NCBI GenBank assembly: GCA_943331105.2
Contig: CALQKH020000006.1
Coordinates: 1-64,000 of the forward strand
Direction: 5' to 3'
DNA length: 64,000 nucleotides
Origin: Akkermansia muciniphila
GTDB lineage: Bacteria; Pseudomonadota; Gammaproteobacteria; Burkholderiales; Burkholderiaceae_C
Part shown: positions 44,371 through 53,480 of the stretch, one piece after another
Layout of the letters: each line of letters starts with the position of its first letter
Numbering within the stretch: position 1 is the first letter of the stretch
Program-made: the position numbers and the translations under genes
Notes under the pieces: model-generated
Databases searched by the model: none
Seen by the model: the letters and a program-made list of their open reading frames with translations, nothing else
What the model was told of the DNA's origin: nothing

Positions 44371-44913
44371 TCACGAAATAGGCCAGAGCTTGAGCACATG
44401 CACCGCAGTGCCCGCGCCAATTGCCAAGGCGTAAGGCAGGCGTGTTGTGCCCACCGGAAAGGCTGTGCGTTCAGCGCTTGGCCCGTGTTGACGGCTGAGC
44501 CAAAGTTGTGTGAAACCGGTGCTCAGGTTGTGCAGGGTCTGGCCCAGTTGGCCGCTGAACAGCGCCCAAGCGATGGAAAGCAAGCCCCCGGCCAGCAAGA
44601 TGAGCAGGTTGACCCACAGCATGTCGGGGTAGCCCACAAACAGGCCCGTGGCGGCGGCCAGCTTCACGTCGCCAGCGCCCACAGCCCGCAAGAGGTAGAA
44701 CACCAGAAAGCCTAAAAAACCCACCAAGCCCCCCGCAAGCGCCGAACCCAGGCCAATGCCATAGGACGACAGTGACAGCCCGATGGCGGTCAAGCTGCCC
44801 CACAACACCAGCGTGTTGGGTATGCGGCGCGTTGCGGTGTCGTGCCACATGGCCGCCAACAGCATGGCGGCCAGTGCGGCCAGATGTGTCCAGTCAAAAA
44901 GGCTGAGGGGCAT
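44371..44913 (-). CDS. cpaA: Flp prepilin peptidase CpaA/TadV
   Basis: This 180-residue inner-membrane aspartic protease (A24 family) cleaves Flp prepilin and pseudopilins. The two catalytic aspartates are in WHDTATRRIPN near residue 25 and in GAGDVKLAAATGLFVG (GxGD motif) near residue 80. About five spans are visible. The ATG at 44913 is chosen because the upstream extension is non-conserved. It is the second gene after flp. Confidence 0.92.
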   Translation of the reverse strand: MPLSLFDWTHLAALAAMLLAAMWHDTATRRIPNTLVLWGSLTAIGLSLSSYGIGLGSALAGGLVGFLGFLVFYLLRAVGAGDVKLAAATGLFVGYPDMLWVNLLILLAGGLLSIAWALFSGQLGQTLHNLSTGFTQLWLSRQHGPSAERTAFPVGTTRLPYALAIGAGTAVHVLKLWPIS

Positions 44914-44959
44914 GGGAAGTTTCAGGTTGCAGAAGTGACAATCAATCGTTTGTTGCTTG

Positions 44960-45145
44960 TCACGGCGCGAGAACGGCCAGGTCTCCGGCAATTCTTGTGA
45001 ACAGTCCGTTGAGGGAGGTGCCCAGAGCGCCTGCACCGAACGTAATCGCCAATGCGATCAGCGATGCCAGCAAGCCATATTCGATGGCGGTTGCACCATC
45101 TTCATTGGACCAAAATGTCTTGAAAGATTGAGAAAAGTTTTTCAT
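44960..45145 (-). CDS. flp: Flp/Fap pilin component
   Basis: The 61-residue prepilin has a short leader ending NEDG and the mature start ATAIEYGLLASLIALAIT, which has the family Glu-Tyr pair five and six residues after the cleavage Gly. It is the major subunit of the Tad pilus. GGAG lies 8 nt before the ATG at 45145, and the gene is the first of the minus-strand Tad operon. Confidence 0.95.
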   Translation of the reverse strand: MKNFSQSFKTFWSNEDGATAIEYGLLASLIALAITFGAGALGTSLNGLFTRIAGDLAVLAP

Positions 45146-45438
45146 GTCGCTAACTCCAAAGTTGAAAGGTAGAGGAGAACTGCAAGCCTCTGGGTTGTCC
45201 AAGGCGGATTGCTCTAGCCCGCAACGGCCCAGTGGCCTTGCATCGGCTTTGAACTTTCAAAACCGACAGTTCAATGTAAATAAAAATCCGATCTGGATCG
45301 GTATGCCAGCGCACCAAAGGGCTCATGTGTATGGGTTTTGCACAGGGGTGTGAGGCAGCGCACAGAGGCACCCGAAGACGCGCTTTATGGTCAAGGCTTT
45401 CCCAATGGCTTTGATCGGCCAAGACCAGGAGATAGCCC
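45146..45438. promoter_or_regulatory. Divergent promoter region between flp and tadE
   Basis: This 293-nt gap must hold both Tad promoters. The only clear structure is a hairpin, CCGATC/GATCGG (45288-45301), followed on the minus strand by an AT-rich ATTTTTATTT run. It could act as a leader attenuator or as a terminator upstream of flp. No confident sigma-70 or sigma-54 promoter could be assigned. Confidence 0.4.
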
Positions 45439-45888
45439 ATGACCCGGTGTTCACAGATCCCACGCAAAGCGCGCATGCCTCAGGGCCAACGCGGCGCGGC
45501 CGTGGTCGAGTTCGCACTCATCCTGCCCATCTTGCTGGCCTTGCTGGTGGGCGGCATCGATGCGAGCCTGGCTTTGTACGACAAGGCCGTCATCACCAAC
45601 GCCAGCCGAGAGGGCGCACGCGCGGGCATCGTGGCACGCAACCCACCGGTCTCTCATCAAGCTATCTTGGATGTGGTCAATGCCTATGCAAAACCGGCGC
45701 TGGTCAGCTTTGGGGCGAATACGGCTGATCCCACAGTGAGCATCCAAAAGATCACACCTTTGAACAGTGACCCTTTCCTGAAGGTGACTGTGAGCTACAC
45801 CTTTCAAGGCATTGGTCTGGGCAGCCTGCTGCAGAGTCTGGGGCAGCCCATGGTTTTGCAGGCCACCACGTCTATGGTTTACGAGTAA
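45439..45888 (+). CDS. tadE: TadE-family pseudopilin
   Basis: The 149-residue protein has a basic leader (KARMPQGQRG) followed by AAVVEFALILPILLALLVGG, the TadE prepilin-like cleavage site and membrane helix with Glu at position 5. DASLALYDKAVITNASREGARAGI and a beta-rich periplasmic part follow. AGGAG is 7 nt before the ATG. It starts a plus-strand operon with tadG-like and lipoprotein genes. Confidence 0.92.
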   Translation: MTRCSQIPRKARMPQGQRGAAVVEFALILPILLALLVGGIDASLALYDKAVITNASREGARAGIVARNPPVSHQAILDVVNAYAKPALVSFGANTADPTVSIQKITPLNSDPFLKVTVSYTFQGIGLGSLLQSLGQPMVLQATTSMVYE

Positions 45889-45899
45889 AGGACTCGGTC

Positions 45900-46952
45900 A
45901 TGAAAAAAATCAAACTGATTCCCAAAACCCAAAAAGGTGCGGTCAGCGTGTTGGTGGCGCTGACCTTGCCCGTACTCGTGGGGGTAGGGGCCCTGGCGGT
46001 GGACCTGGCTTATTTGCATGTGGTGCGCAACGAGTTGCAAAACGATGCCGATGCGGCAGCGCTGGCCGGAGCCCGCAAGCTCTACACCAACGGCGCCTCG
46101 GCGCTGAATTGGGTGGGCGCTGCCAGCACGGCCAGCAGCGCCATCGCCCTCAACCGAGCCGCAGGTGACGAACTGTCTGATGGCCTGGTGCAAACCGGTT
46201 ACTGGGACACGACCCAGACGGCGACGGGTTTGCAAGGTTTGCCCATGACACCGAGTGCCAACGATGCGCCTGCCGTGCAGGTGACTGTGGGCAAAAGCGA
46301 GAACCAGAACAAGGCTCCGGTGCGCACCTTTTTGGCCAGCATCTGGGGCGTGTATGCCAAGCCAGTGCAGGTCACGGCGGTGGCGGGAGTGAGCAGTCCG
46401 GGCGTCATCCAGCCAGGCGGATTGTTCCCATTGGCCGTTTCAAAATGCTTGTACGACAAGTTTTGGAACATGAGTGCGCAGCCTCCAGCACCGCTTGCGG
46501 ATCCCCTGACGGGCAAAGTACCAGAGTTCCAACTTGGCCCTTCGTACCCTCGCGGATACTGTGAAGCAGCACAGTGGTCATCACTGAACATGCAAGCTTC
46601 TGGGGCCAATGCCATCGAAACAATGATTGAAGATGGCAACCCGATCAGCATGTCGGTGGGCGACAAGGCTTGGATTCAAACGGGCGTCAAAAACAGCTTG
46701 TACACCGATGTCAAAAGATGCAGTGCAGCGGGCAATAAGACGTGTGAGTTTGTGGTGGTGCCCACACTGGCCAACGTGGTCCCGGGGACTTCGGCCACGA
46801 TCGTTGGCTTTGCCTGTATGCAGTTCCTGGACGCTTTTGGTGGTAAAGATCCCTACATCCTCGCCAAAATGAGCAACCAATGTCCGCCGCCTCTCTCCGG
46901 TGGTGTGGGGCCCAACTACGGCGTTATCTCGCAGCCGAGTTTGTTCAAGTGA
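45900..46952 (+). CDS. tadG: TadG-like Flp pilus assembly protein
   Basis: The 350-residue protein has a basic N-terminus, then GAVSVLVALTLPVLVGVGALAVDLAYLHV and LQNDADAAALAGARKL, the usual TadG N-terminal anchor region. The rest is a periplasmic domain with paired Cys residues. It is shorter than many TadG proteins and lacks a clear von Willebrand factor A domain. It begins 11 nt after tadE. Confidence 0.85.
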   Translation: MKKIKLIPKTQKGAVSVLVALTLPVLVGVGALAVDLAYLHVVRNELQNDADAAALAGARKLYTNGASALNWVGAASTASSAIALNRAAGDELSDGLVQTGYWDTTQTATGLQGLPMTPSANDAPAVQVTVGKSENQNKAPVRTFLASIWGVYAKPVQVTAVAGVSSPGVIQPGGLFPLAVSKCLYDKFWNMSAQPPAPLADPLTGKVPEFQLGPSYPRGYCEAAQWSSLNMQASGANAIETMIEDGNPISMSVGDKAWIQTGVKNSLYTDVKRCSAAGNKTCEFVVVPTLANVVPGTSATIVGFACMQFLDAFGGKDPYILAKMSNQCPPPLSGGVGPNYGVISQPSLFK

Positions 46953-47065
46953 TCCATTTTGTCGTTCGATGGTGCGGTGCGATACAGACTGGCCCGCGCT
47001 GATCCTTGAGCATGTAGTTGTTGTGTCTTCCTCACCTCAACCTTCCCCATGAAAGAGAGAAATCG

Positions 47066-47920
47066 ATGAGTCCAGTGTTTGCATTGAACAAGTGGCCCCA
47101 CGCCTTGCGTGCCACATCGGCGGTGTCTGTCGCAGTGTCCGCAGCGATCATGTTGCTCGGCTGTGGCGGCGAGGGCGGCGGTGGCATCTCGGCCAACAAC
47201 GGCTCTCAAGTGCTGCTCAAGGCCGGAGAATCTACGGTGGTGGCGGGCACACTGGAGAGTGTCAAGTACCGTTTGACTTCCATATCTTGGTCCGTGTTGC
47301 CTTTGGCGGCCAACAACCCGGTGCTGTCCTTGTCGAATGAAAACTGTGCCGTCGCAGAAAAAAGTGACATGCTGACGCCAACGCCCGGCACCAACAGTTC
47401 ACCGGCAGGTTCGGGTGGCAGCACATGGGGGTGCAATCTGGTGGTCTCTGCCGAAGCCAAGATGATCACCGCAGATGCGGATTACGAGTTGGTGCTGGCG
47501 GGTGTCAACGAGGTTGGGCAGCGGGTGACTTACAAGCGGGCTTTGCGTGTGCAGCCCAATCCAGACATCAACACCTTGGTCCCGGTCACGGGCTATTTGA
47601 AGGGCATGACCATTCAACCCGTGGCAAGCGTCTGCAAACCCGGAGCGGCGCTTTCATTGCAGGCACAAGGCATTGACACCAGCAACCCCACTTTCAATTA
47701 CCGCTGGCGCATCGTTCAGGGGCCTGAGGTGGTGCTGGCTGGGGCCGATAAGCCAACGGTCGGTTTGATCCTGCCCCAGGTGAGTGTGTCGACGATCATG
47801 GTGATTCAGCTCGAAGCCAGCACCACGGCCATCACACCGGAAAACACAGCGGTGTACATGACTCAGGCGGTGGTTCATGTCAATCCAACGACTGAAGAAC
47901 CGACTTGTACAGCCTATTAA
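47066..47920 (+). CDS. Lipoprotein of unknown function following tadG
   Basis: The 284-residue product has a signal sequence with lipobox MLLGC near residue 33, then a Gly-rich linker and beta-rich repeats that look like immunoglobulin-type domains (for example YRLTSISWSVLPL and FNYRWRIVQGPEVVLAG). No named family is recognised. It lies 113 nt after the tadG-like gene on the same strand and may be an accessory Tad lipoprotein. The start MSPVFALNK at 47066 is preferred because AGAGAG precedes it. Confidence 0.75.
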   Translation: MSPVFALNKWPHALRATSAVSVAVSAAIMLLGCGGEGGGGISANNGSQVLLKAGESTVVAGTLESVKYRLTSISWSVLPLAANNPVLSLSNENCAVAEKSDMLTPTPGTNSSPAGSGGSTWGCNLVVSAEAKMITADADYELVLAGVNEVGQRVTYKRALRVQPNPDINTLVPVTGYLKGMTIQPVASVCKPGAALSLQAQGIDTSNPTFNYRWRIVQGPEVVLAGADKPTVGLILPQVSVSTIMVIQLEASTTAITPENTAVYMTQAVVHVNPTTEEPTCTAY

Positions 47921-47940
47921 CGCCAAGTGCGCCAGTGTGT

Positions 47941-47972
47941 GGCCAGACAGGGCGATCAAGCCCTGGCTGGCC
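47941..47972. terminator. Strong hairpin between convergent operons
   Basis: GGCCAGACAGGGC (47941-47953) pairs with GCCCTGGCTGGCC (47960-47972) with one mismatch and a 6-nt loop. It lies 20 nt after the lipoprotein stop, facing the end of the minus-strand secretion operon. It lacks a T-run, so factor-independent termination is possible but not sure. Confidence 0.5.
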
Positions 47973-48054
47973 TCAGGTCTCATGCGTGGCACTCGTGCCA
48001 TGCGTGCCATGCTTGCCGTGAGAGCGGTGCGTATCCGCCCGTTCTGCTAGCACT

Positions 48055-48324
48055 TCAGGCGTGGAGGTGTTGCGACACACCGTCTTTGTGCGGGTAAATC
48101 TCCAGCACATTGCCCGTGCGTAAAGAGTTCAGTGCAGATGCGCCTAGCAGCAGGGCTGATTTCTCGCTGCTCCAGGCCCCATGTTCCGGACCTTGGCTCC
48201 AATAAAGCGGTGCATCACATTGCACGGCAAACGCAAGACCTCACGCATGATCCAATTGCTGTAAGCCCCGAACCAGTCGGGGAACGATGTTGCTGGTGGC
48301 CACCAGGCCTGCGATACCGCTCAT
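48055..48324 (-). pseudogene. Decayed GlmS-type glutamine amidotransferase fragment
   Basis: Read on the minus strand, ATG at 48324 encodes MSGIAGLVATSNIVPRLV and nine more residues, then a TGA (48243-48241) and 61 further open codons to the stop at 48055. The first part mirrors the N-terminus of glucosamine-6-phosphate synthase (MCGIVGAVATRNIVP type), but the catalytic Cys2 is Ser. The second part (SSEKSALLLGAS, TGNVLEIYPHKDG) resembles the end of the amidotransferase domain. The middle of the domain is missing. AGGAG precedes the ATG, and it lies 17 nt after the membrane-fusion gene, so it was probably the last gene of that operon. Confidence 0.6.
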
Positions 48325-48341
48325 GTTCTGGGCTCCTGCAC

Positions 48342-49589
48342 TCAACGTTCGCGCAAGGCTTGTGTCATCGCTTGCAAAGGCCTGAGCAAATACTCCAGCA
48401 CGGTTTTTTGCCCGGTCTTGATTTCCACGGTGGCGGTCATGCCCGGCGTGGCGTTCATCTGCATGCCGTGCCGCTCCAGGCGCTGATCGACGATGCGCAC
48501 CAGAATGCGGTAATAACCTTCCTCCAGATCGACGGGCGCGTTGCCTGGTTTTCGGGGCTTGTTTTCATCGCGCAAGGTGTCGGGGCTGATGTGGTCCAGC
48601 ACCGCCTCCAGACCGCCATATTTGTTGAAGTCATAGGCACTCAGCTTGACCACGGCGGGTTGGTTCACTTTGAGGAAGGCCACTTCAGAGGGTTTCACAT
48701 AAGCTTCCACCAGCATGTTGTCCTGCACAGGCACGATCTCCAGAATGGTTTGACCGCTCTGGATGACAGCGCCCAATGTCGTTTGCTGAACGTTTTTCAC
48801 AATCCCGTCCATCGGTGCCTTGATCACGGTTTTCTTGAAAGCATCTTCGCGGGCAAGGGTGTTTTCTCGGGTTTGTGATAGCTCGGATTCCACGCGAACC
48901 CATTCATTGCTGGCGTCGGTCAGGTATCGATTGCGTCGTTCGGCCATGCGTGATTGCATGTCGGCATATTGACGCTTGAGGCGCAGCAACTCGACTTCAG
49001 ACATCACGCCTTGTTCCACCAAGGGCTCGGTCAAGCTGAGCTCTCTGGACAACTGAGACAAGGACTGCTGCATGGCCGCCATTTCCTCGTTAAGCGCCTG
49101 TTTGCGCGCGAGGTAGGCCTGGGTTTCGCGTCGCACCACCGAAGCATGGTTTTTCACATGGTTCGGAAATTGAATGGCCGTGCCATAGGCTTCGGCCTGC
49201 AGCCGCGCCGCCTGAGCCGAAAGGGCGATCCATTTCTCTCTGGCCTCGCGAAACACCGGCCCTGAGCGGGCATCATCGATGCGCAGCAAGACCTGGTCTT
49301 TGACCACCGCATCACCCTCGCGCACCAGCAACTCGGCCAATACGCCAGAGTCCAAACTTTGGATCACTTGCTCTCGGCTCGAAGGAATCACCTTGCCCGT
49401 ACCGCGTGTGATTTCCTCCAAGTCGAAAGACGCTGCCCACAACAGCGCAGCAATCAGCGCAAACCCGATGATGGCCACCAGTTTGCGGCTGGTGCGGCGT
49501 TCGTCGTCTTCGATGCTCGATGCAGAGGCGTATTGGGACGGCTTGTGATTTTTGTGGAAGGTGGACATCTTGATTCCTGAAATCTTCAA
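48342..49589 (-). CDS. Type I secretion membrane-fusion protein (HlyD family)
   Basis: This 415-residue periplasmic adaptor connects the inner-membrane ABC exporter to TolC. It has one N-terminal membrane span (about residues 33-50, LVAIIGFALIAALLWAAS). A biotinyl-lipoyl-like segment (VIPSSREQVIQSLDSGVLAELLVREGD) comes next, then a long coiled coil (about 110-260) and the HlyD C-terminal motif TPGMTATVEIKTGQKTVLEYLL. Its start overlaps the ABC gene stop by 4 nt. The substrate is most likely the repeat protein encoded upstream. Confidence 0.93.
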   Translation of the reverse strand: MKISGIKMSTFHKNHKPSQYASASSIEDDERRTSRKLVAIIGFALIAALLWAASFDLEEITRGTGKVIPSSREQVIQSLDSGVLAELLVREGDAVVKDQVLLRIDDARSGPVFREAREKWIALSAQAARLQAEAYGTAIQFPNHVKNHASVVRRETQAYLARKQALNEEMAAMQQSLSQLSRELSLTEPLVEQGVMSEVELLRLKRQYADMQSRMAERRNRYLTDASNEWVRVESELSQTRENTLAREDAFKKTVIKAPMDGIVKNVQQTTLGAVIQSGQTILEIVPVQDNMLVEAYVKPSEVAFLKVNQPAVVKLSAYDFNKYGGLEAVLDHISPDTLRDENKPRKPGNAPVDLEEGYYRILVRIVDQRLERHGMQMNATPGMTATVEIKTGQKTVLEYLLRPLQAMTQALRER

Positions 49590-51865
49590 ACAGCGGCGGG
49601 GGCCATAGGCGGGTTCGGTATTGCCGTCTCAGCAGCGGTCTGGGCTGATGAGCGGGAGGGCTTGACGGTCATGGGTTTCTTGCGAACCCCGGTGGAGAGC
49701 TTCTTGAGAACCTCGTCACGCGGACCTTCGATCAGAACCTGACCCTGATCGACCAGGGCGATGCGCTCAACCCATGTCAGCAACTGCAGCCGATGGGTTG
49801 ACAACACCAAGGTGCGGCCCTTCAGCCACGTTCCCAAAACCTCAATCACTTTGGCTTCGGTGGTCTGGTCCATCATGGAGGTGGGCTCGTCCAGAAACAC
49901 CAGCGCCGGGTCGCGCAGCATCATTCGGGCGATCGCCAGCAACTGGCGTTGACCGCCTGACAAGCCTCCGCCCGCCTCGGTCAGTGGCATGTCCAGACCT
50001 CGGGGGTGGCTGGCCACCAAGCTGTACATGTCCAGTTTTTGCAGCACCTCGATGATCCTGGCATCACTGATCCAGCTGTCCGACAGCACCAGGTTGTCGC
50101 GCAGGGATCCCTGGAAAAGCTGCGCCTCTTGGCTGACGTAGCCCAATCGGCTGCGCAACTCGGCAGGTTCGATTTGCTGCAGGTCCACCCCATCGATCGA
50201 GACACGCCCGCCCAACGGTGTGTACAAGCCCGAGAGCAGGCGCAGCAAGGTGCTTTTACCGCTGCCAATTCGGCCCAAAAGTGCCACATGCTCGCCGGCT
50301 GCCAGATGAAGAGACAGATTGCGGATCACCGGGATCTGGTGTTCGCCTGGGTAGGCAAATTCCAGATTTTCAGCACGCAGGTCGCCCACGATTTTTTCAG
50401 GCACCACATAACGGCGTTCGCCATCGCGATCGCGTGGTCTTTTCATCAGGGCATCCAGCGTGTCCAGCGCACTGCGAGCTTGTTGGTAGCGTGCTGCCAG
50501 GGACATGATGCTGCCCAAAGGCGTGATGGCCCTTCCCGCCAGAATGACCGAGGCAATCAGGCCACCGAGGGTGAGGGCGTTGTCGCCAATGAGGTAAACG
50601 CCATAAACCACCATGCCCACCGTCACCAGCTGTTGCATGGAGGCCGTCAGGCCCAGCATCAAATTGGTGAGTGAGCGGGTTTGTTTGTACGAATCGGTCG
50701 CTGCCAAATTGGCGTTTTCCCAGCGTCTTTGCAAATAGCTTTCGGCGTTGTGGGCCTTGAGCATTTCTAAATTGAGCAGCGATTCGACCAATACGCTTTG
50801 CTTGTCGCCACTTTCCTTCATGTTCTCGCGCATGGCCCGCATCAGGGGCTTTTGCGCCCACAGTCCCACGATCACCAGAATCGGCACGGCTGCTGCGGGT
50901 ATCCAAGCCAGGGGGCCACCAATGATGCCGATCAGGAGGATGAACAACAAGATGAACGGCATGTCGACCACCAACACCATCGAAGCCGATGACATGAAAT
51001 CTCTCAACGATTCAAAGTCTCGCATGGAGCTGGCAAAAATACCGATCGACTGTGGCCGGTGTTCAAGTCGGATGGTCATGATCTCGCGCAGCAGCATGGC
51101 GTTCAGACTCAAGTCAGCCTTGCGGCCTGCCAGATCGACCAGTCGCGCCTTGAGCCAGCGCGTACCGAATTCCAGCAAAATCGCCACGGTGGTGCCAATG
51201 GCCAGGGTCCAAAGCGAGGTGTAGGCCTGGGTAGGCACCACACGGTCGTACACGTTCATGGCAAAGAAAATGGTGGCCAGCGTGAGCACGTTGGCCACCA
51301 CGGCGGCCATGATGGACTCGATGTAAAACCCTTTGAAGCGCCGCACCGTGTTCCAGAACCAGCCCAGAGCTTCACCGCTGAAGGGCACCAACTGATGGGC
51401 CGATGTTTGTTGGGCGGGTTTGACCACCAAAATTTCACCATAAGCCAAGCGTTGCAACTCGTCCAAGGACATGGCGATTTCGGTCATGCCGGTGTCTGCC
51501 ATCAGGACTTTGACCGTTTGCCCGGCCACGGACACCAGCACGGCTGCCCGACCATCCACGAAAGGGACGATGACCGGTAACACATAACTGGGTAACTGAT
51601 GCAGGTCGGTGCGTGACCAGACGGCGATCATGCCGTGCAATCGGGCCAGATCGGGGTAGGCATTCATGGGAATTCGCCCTTCCTCATCCAAGGCAAAACC
51701 GGCCCGCAGCGCCGAGAGATGCACCTCGCGGTCAATCCGTTTGGCGGTCAAGGCCAGACAAACCAGCAAGGGGTCACGTTCGTGGGGGGTGACGCTGGCT
51801 GAGGGCATGGTCGGTTCACTGAACAGACTTTTGGCACCGGGTGCTTGAAACGAAATGGCGTCCAT
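49586..51865 (-). CDS. Type I secretion ABC transporter (permease/ATPase, LapB-like)
   Basis: The 759-residue exporter has an N-terminal C39-like domain (about residues 25-155) without the catalytic Cys, as in transporters of uncleaved adhesins and RTX proteins. A six-helix membrane domain follows (about 185-480). The ATPase domain shows Walker A GRIGSGKSTLLRLLSG, the signature LSGGQRQLLAIARM, and Walker B ALVFLDEPTS. It starts 3 nt after tolC and overlaps the HlyD gene. The absence of the Cys means the leader of the substrate is not cleaved; export relies on a C-terminal signal. Confidence 0.94.
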   Translation of the reverse strand: MDAISFQAPGAKSLFSEPTMPSASVTPHERDPLLVCLALTAKRIDREVHLSALRAGFALDEEGRIPMNAYPDLARLHGMIAVWSRTDLHQLPSYVLPVIVPFVDGRAAVLVSVAGQTVKVLMADTGMTEIAMSLDELQRLAYGEILVVKPAQQTSAHQLVPFSGEALGWFWNTVRRFKGFYIESIMAAVVANVLTLATIFFAMNVYDRVVPTQAYTSLWTLAIGTTVAILLEFGTRWLKARLVDLAGRKADLSLNAMLLREIMTIRLEHRPQSIGIFASSMRDFESLRDFMSSASMVLVVDMPFILLFILLIGIIGGPLAWIPAAAVPILVIVGLWAQKPLMRAMRENMKESGDKQSVLVESLLNLEMLKAHNAESYLQRRWENANLAATDSYKQTRSLTNLMLGLTASMQQLVTVGMVVYGVYLIGDNALTLGGLIASVILAGRAITPLGSIMSLAARYQQARSALDTLDALMKRPRDRDGERRYVVPEKIVGDLRAENLEFAYPGEHQIPVIRNLSLHLAAGEHVALLGRIGSGKSTLLRLLSGLYTPLGGRVSIDGVDLQQIEPAELRSRLGYVSQEAQLFQGSLRDNLVLSDSWISDARIIEVLQKLDMYSLVASHPRGLDMPLTEAGGGLSGGQRQLLAIARMMLRDPALVFLDEPTSMMDQTTEAKVIEVLGTWLKGRTLVLSTHRLQLLTWVERIALVDQGQVLIEGPRDEVLKKLSTGVRKKPMTVKPSRSSAQTAAETAIPNPPMAPAAV

Positions 51866-51868
51866 CGA

Positions 51869-53248
51869 TTACTCCAGATTTGAAAGGGGCGTTGACTCAG
51901 GTTCAGCGGGTGTCATGGCCTGAACACGGAGCACAGGGGTGGTGTTGGTGGACGGGGGATGGCTATCGGTGGTCTGATGCAGTGCCAACGGCGCGACTGC
52001 AGAAGCTGCAACTGAGTAGGCGTTGGCCAGTTGTCCCAGATTGGCCAAGATCCGCACCTGTGACAGGCGCGATTCATTCAGGGCGTTGGCCGCATTGCTT
52101 TTGTAGGTGTAAAGATCGCTTTGAATGTTCAATAAATCCAGCAAGGAGCGGCGTCCTACACGGAATTGCTGTTCATAGCCCAAAGCCAGACTTTGCGCGG
52201 TGCGTGTTTGTTCTCTTCCCATGTCGGCACGTTGCCCAGACAGTTGCCAACTGGCCCAAGATGAAGCCAGTTGTTCATTGAGAGTCAGTCGTGCTTCCAC
52301 CAGGTCCGCATCCAGTGATTGGAGATTGGCCATGGCCACGCCCACTGCACCACGCGCGGTGCCGCCGTCGATCAAGGGCACGTTCAATTGAAGCTGCGTG
52401 ACGAACTGGCCTTGGGCCAATCCGGGTATGGTTGATTTCGCATGGGAGAGGTTGACGGTGGGCAAGCCTTGTGCCTGGGCATAACGCACACTGGCCAGTG
52501 CAGCCTCACGTTGCGCCAGAAATCTGCCGATCACCGGATGCTGATCATGGAGTTCAGCCTGTGCCTGAGCCAAGGTTTGGTAAGGGATGGCGGGGGAAAA
52601 TTCAAGGCCACTGGGCTCGGCGGGGGCAGGCGCCATGATCATCCGTGCGAGGCGCTCAGCCGCCACACGCAGTTCGATCTCGCTTCTGATCATGCTCAAC
52701 TTGGCGTTGTCAAAACGCACCTGTGCTTGGTTCAGATCGATGCGGCGGCCTGGGTCGACTTGGGTGATGATTTTGAAATCATTCAGAATTTTTTCATGGG
52801 CCCCCAGGTTTTCCGTCGCCAATAGATAAACCCGTTTTTGATGCGCCCATTGCAAATAGGCCTCGCTGGTGATCAGTGCCACATCGTCACGGTTGATGTA
52901 TTCCTGCTTTTGACTGGCTTTGGCTTGGGCTTGCGAGCGTTCCACATCGGATTGAATGCGGCCGCCAGACCACAGATTCAGGCTCAGCACCGGCGTCTGG
53001 ATCCAGCGGTTGGGCAGACCATCGCTGCGGTAGTCGTTATAGGTCCCGGACCATGAAAGTTGTGGCCAATGTGCGCCTTTGGCTCTGGTGATGTCTGATC
53101 TCGCAGCTTCGGTTTTATAGCGTGATGCTGCGATGCTGGGGTAATGCTCCAAAGCCATCAATACGGCCTCTTGAAGACTTTGCGACCAGCATCCCATGGG
53201 CAACCAGAGTGCAGCCAAACAAACGATGCCTTTTTTCAATGGGCGCAT
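51869..53248 (-). CDS. Outer-membrane efflux/secretion protein, TolC family
   Basis: This 459-residue protein forms the outer-membrane duct of the type I system. It has a signal peptide (to about residue 23, GCWSQ), then the two repeated OEP domains with typical segments: LEHYPSIAASRYKTEAARSDI, GRIQSDVERSQAQAKASQKQ, DLNQAQVRFDNAKLS and LLDLLNIQSDLYTYKSNAANAL. ATG at 53248 has AGGAG just upstream; the frame is open further to 53407 but that part overlaps a terminator. It is the first gene of the secretion operon. Confidence 0.92.
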   Translation of the reverse strand: MRPLKKGIVCLAALWLPMGCWSQSLQEAVLMALEHYPSIAASRYKTEAARSDITRAKGAHWPQLSWSGTYNDYRSDGLPNRWIQTPVLSLNLWSGGRIQSDVERSQAQAKASQKQEYINRDDVALITSEAYLQWAHQKRVYLLATENLGAHEKILNDFKIITQVDPGRRIDLNQAQVRFDNAKLSMIRSEIELRVAAERLARMIMAPAPAEPSGLEFSPAIPYQTLAQAQAELHDQHPVIGRFLAQREAALASVRYAQAQGLPTVNLSHAKSTIPGLAQGQFVTQLQLNVPLIDGGTARGAVGVAMANLQSLDADLVEARLTLNEQLASSWASWQLSGQRADMGREQTRTAQSLALGYEQQFRVGRRSLLDLLNIQSDLYTYKSNAANALNESRLSQVRILANLGQLANAYSVAASAVAPLALHQTTDSHPPSTNTTPVLRVQAMTPAEPESTPLSNLE

Positions 53249-53390
53249 AAAACTCCTGTTTTTATATTGAATGGCTTGCAAGTCAGCGTGAGAGATGTCG
53301 TCACCATGGCTTTTTTCCAGCTTAGTGAAATCAGTAGATGCCGCACATCCCTTCAAACCGATAGTGGCGCTACCGAAAAAGCAGTAAGCA

Positions 53391-53424
53391 TGAAAAAAAA
53401 CGGGCAAGCCGTGAGGCTTGCCCG
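53391..53424 (-). terminator. Rho-independent terminator after the adhesin gene
   Basis: On the minus strand the perfect 10-bp stem CGGGCAAGCC/GGCTTGCCCG (53424-53415 and 53410-53401, 4-nt loop) is followed by eight T. It ends the large repeat-protein transcript 57 nt after its stop codon and separates it from the tolC operon. Confidence 0.92.
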
Positions 53425-53480
53425 TGGAACATGCGTTCCCCTTGTCGGTGTCAGGGGTTCATGTTGTTCAATGTGTCAAC

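Noticed and set aside
47981..48020. Short TGCCATGCG-like repeats as a possible CRISPR or mobile-element end
   Set aside because: The units are only 8-12 bp, few in number and without spacers or associated genes.
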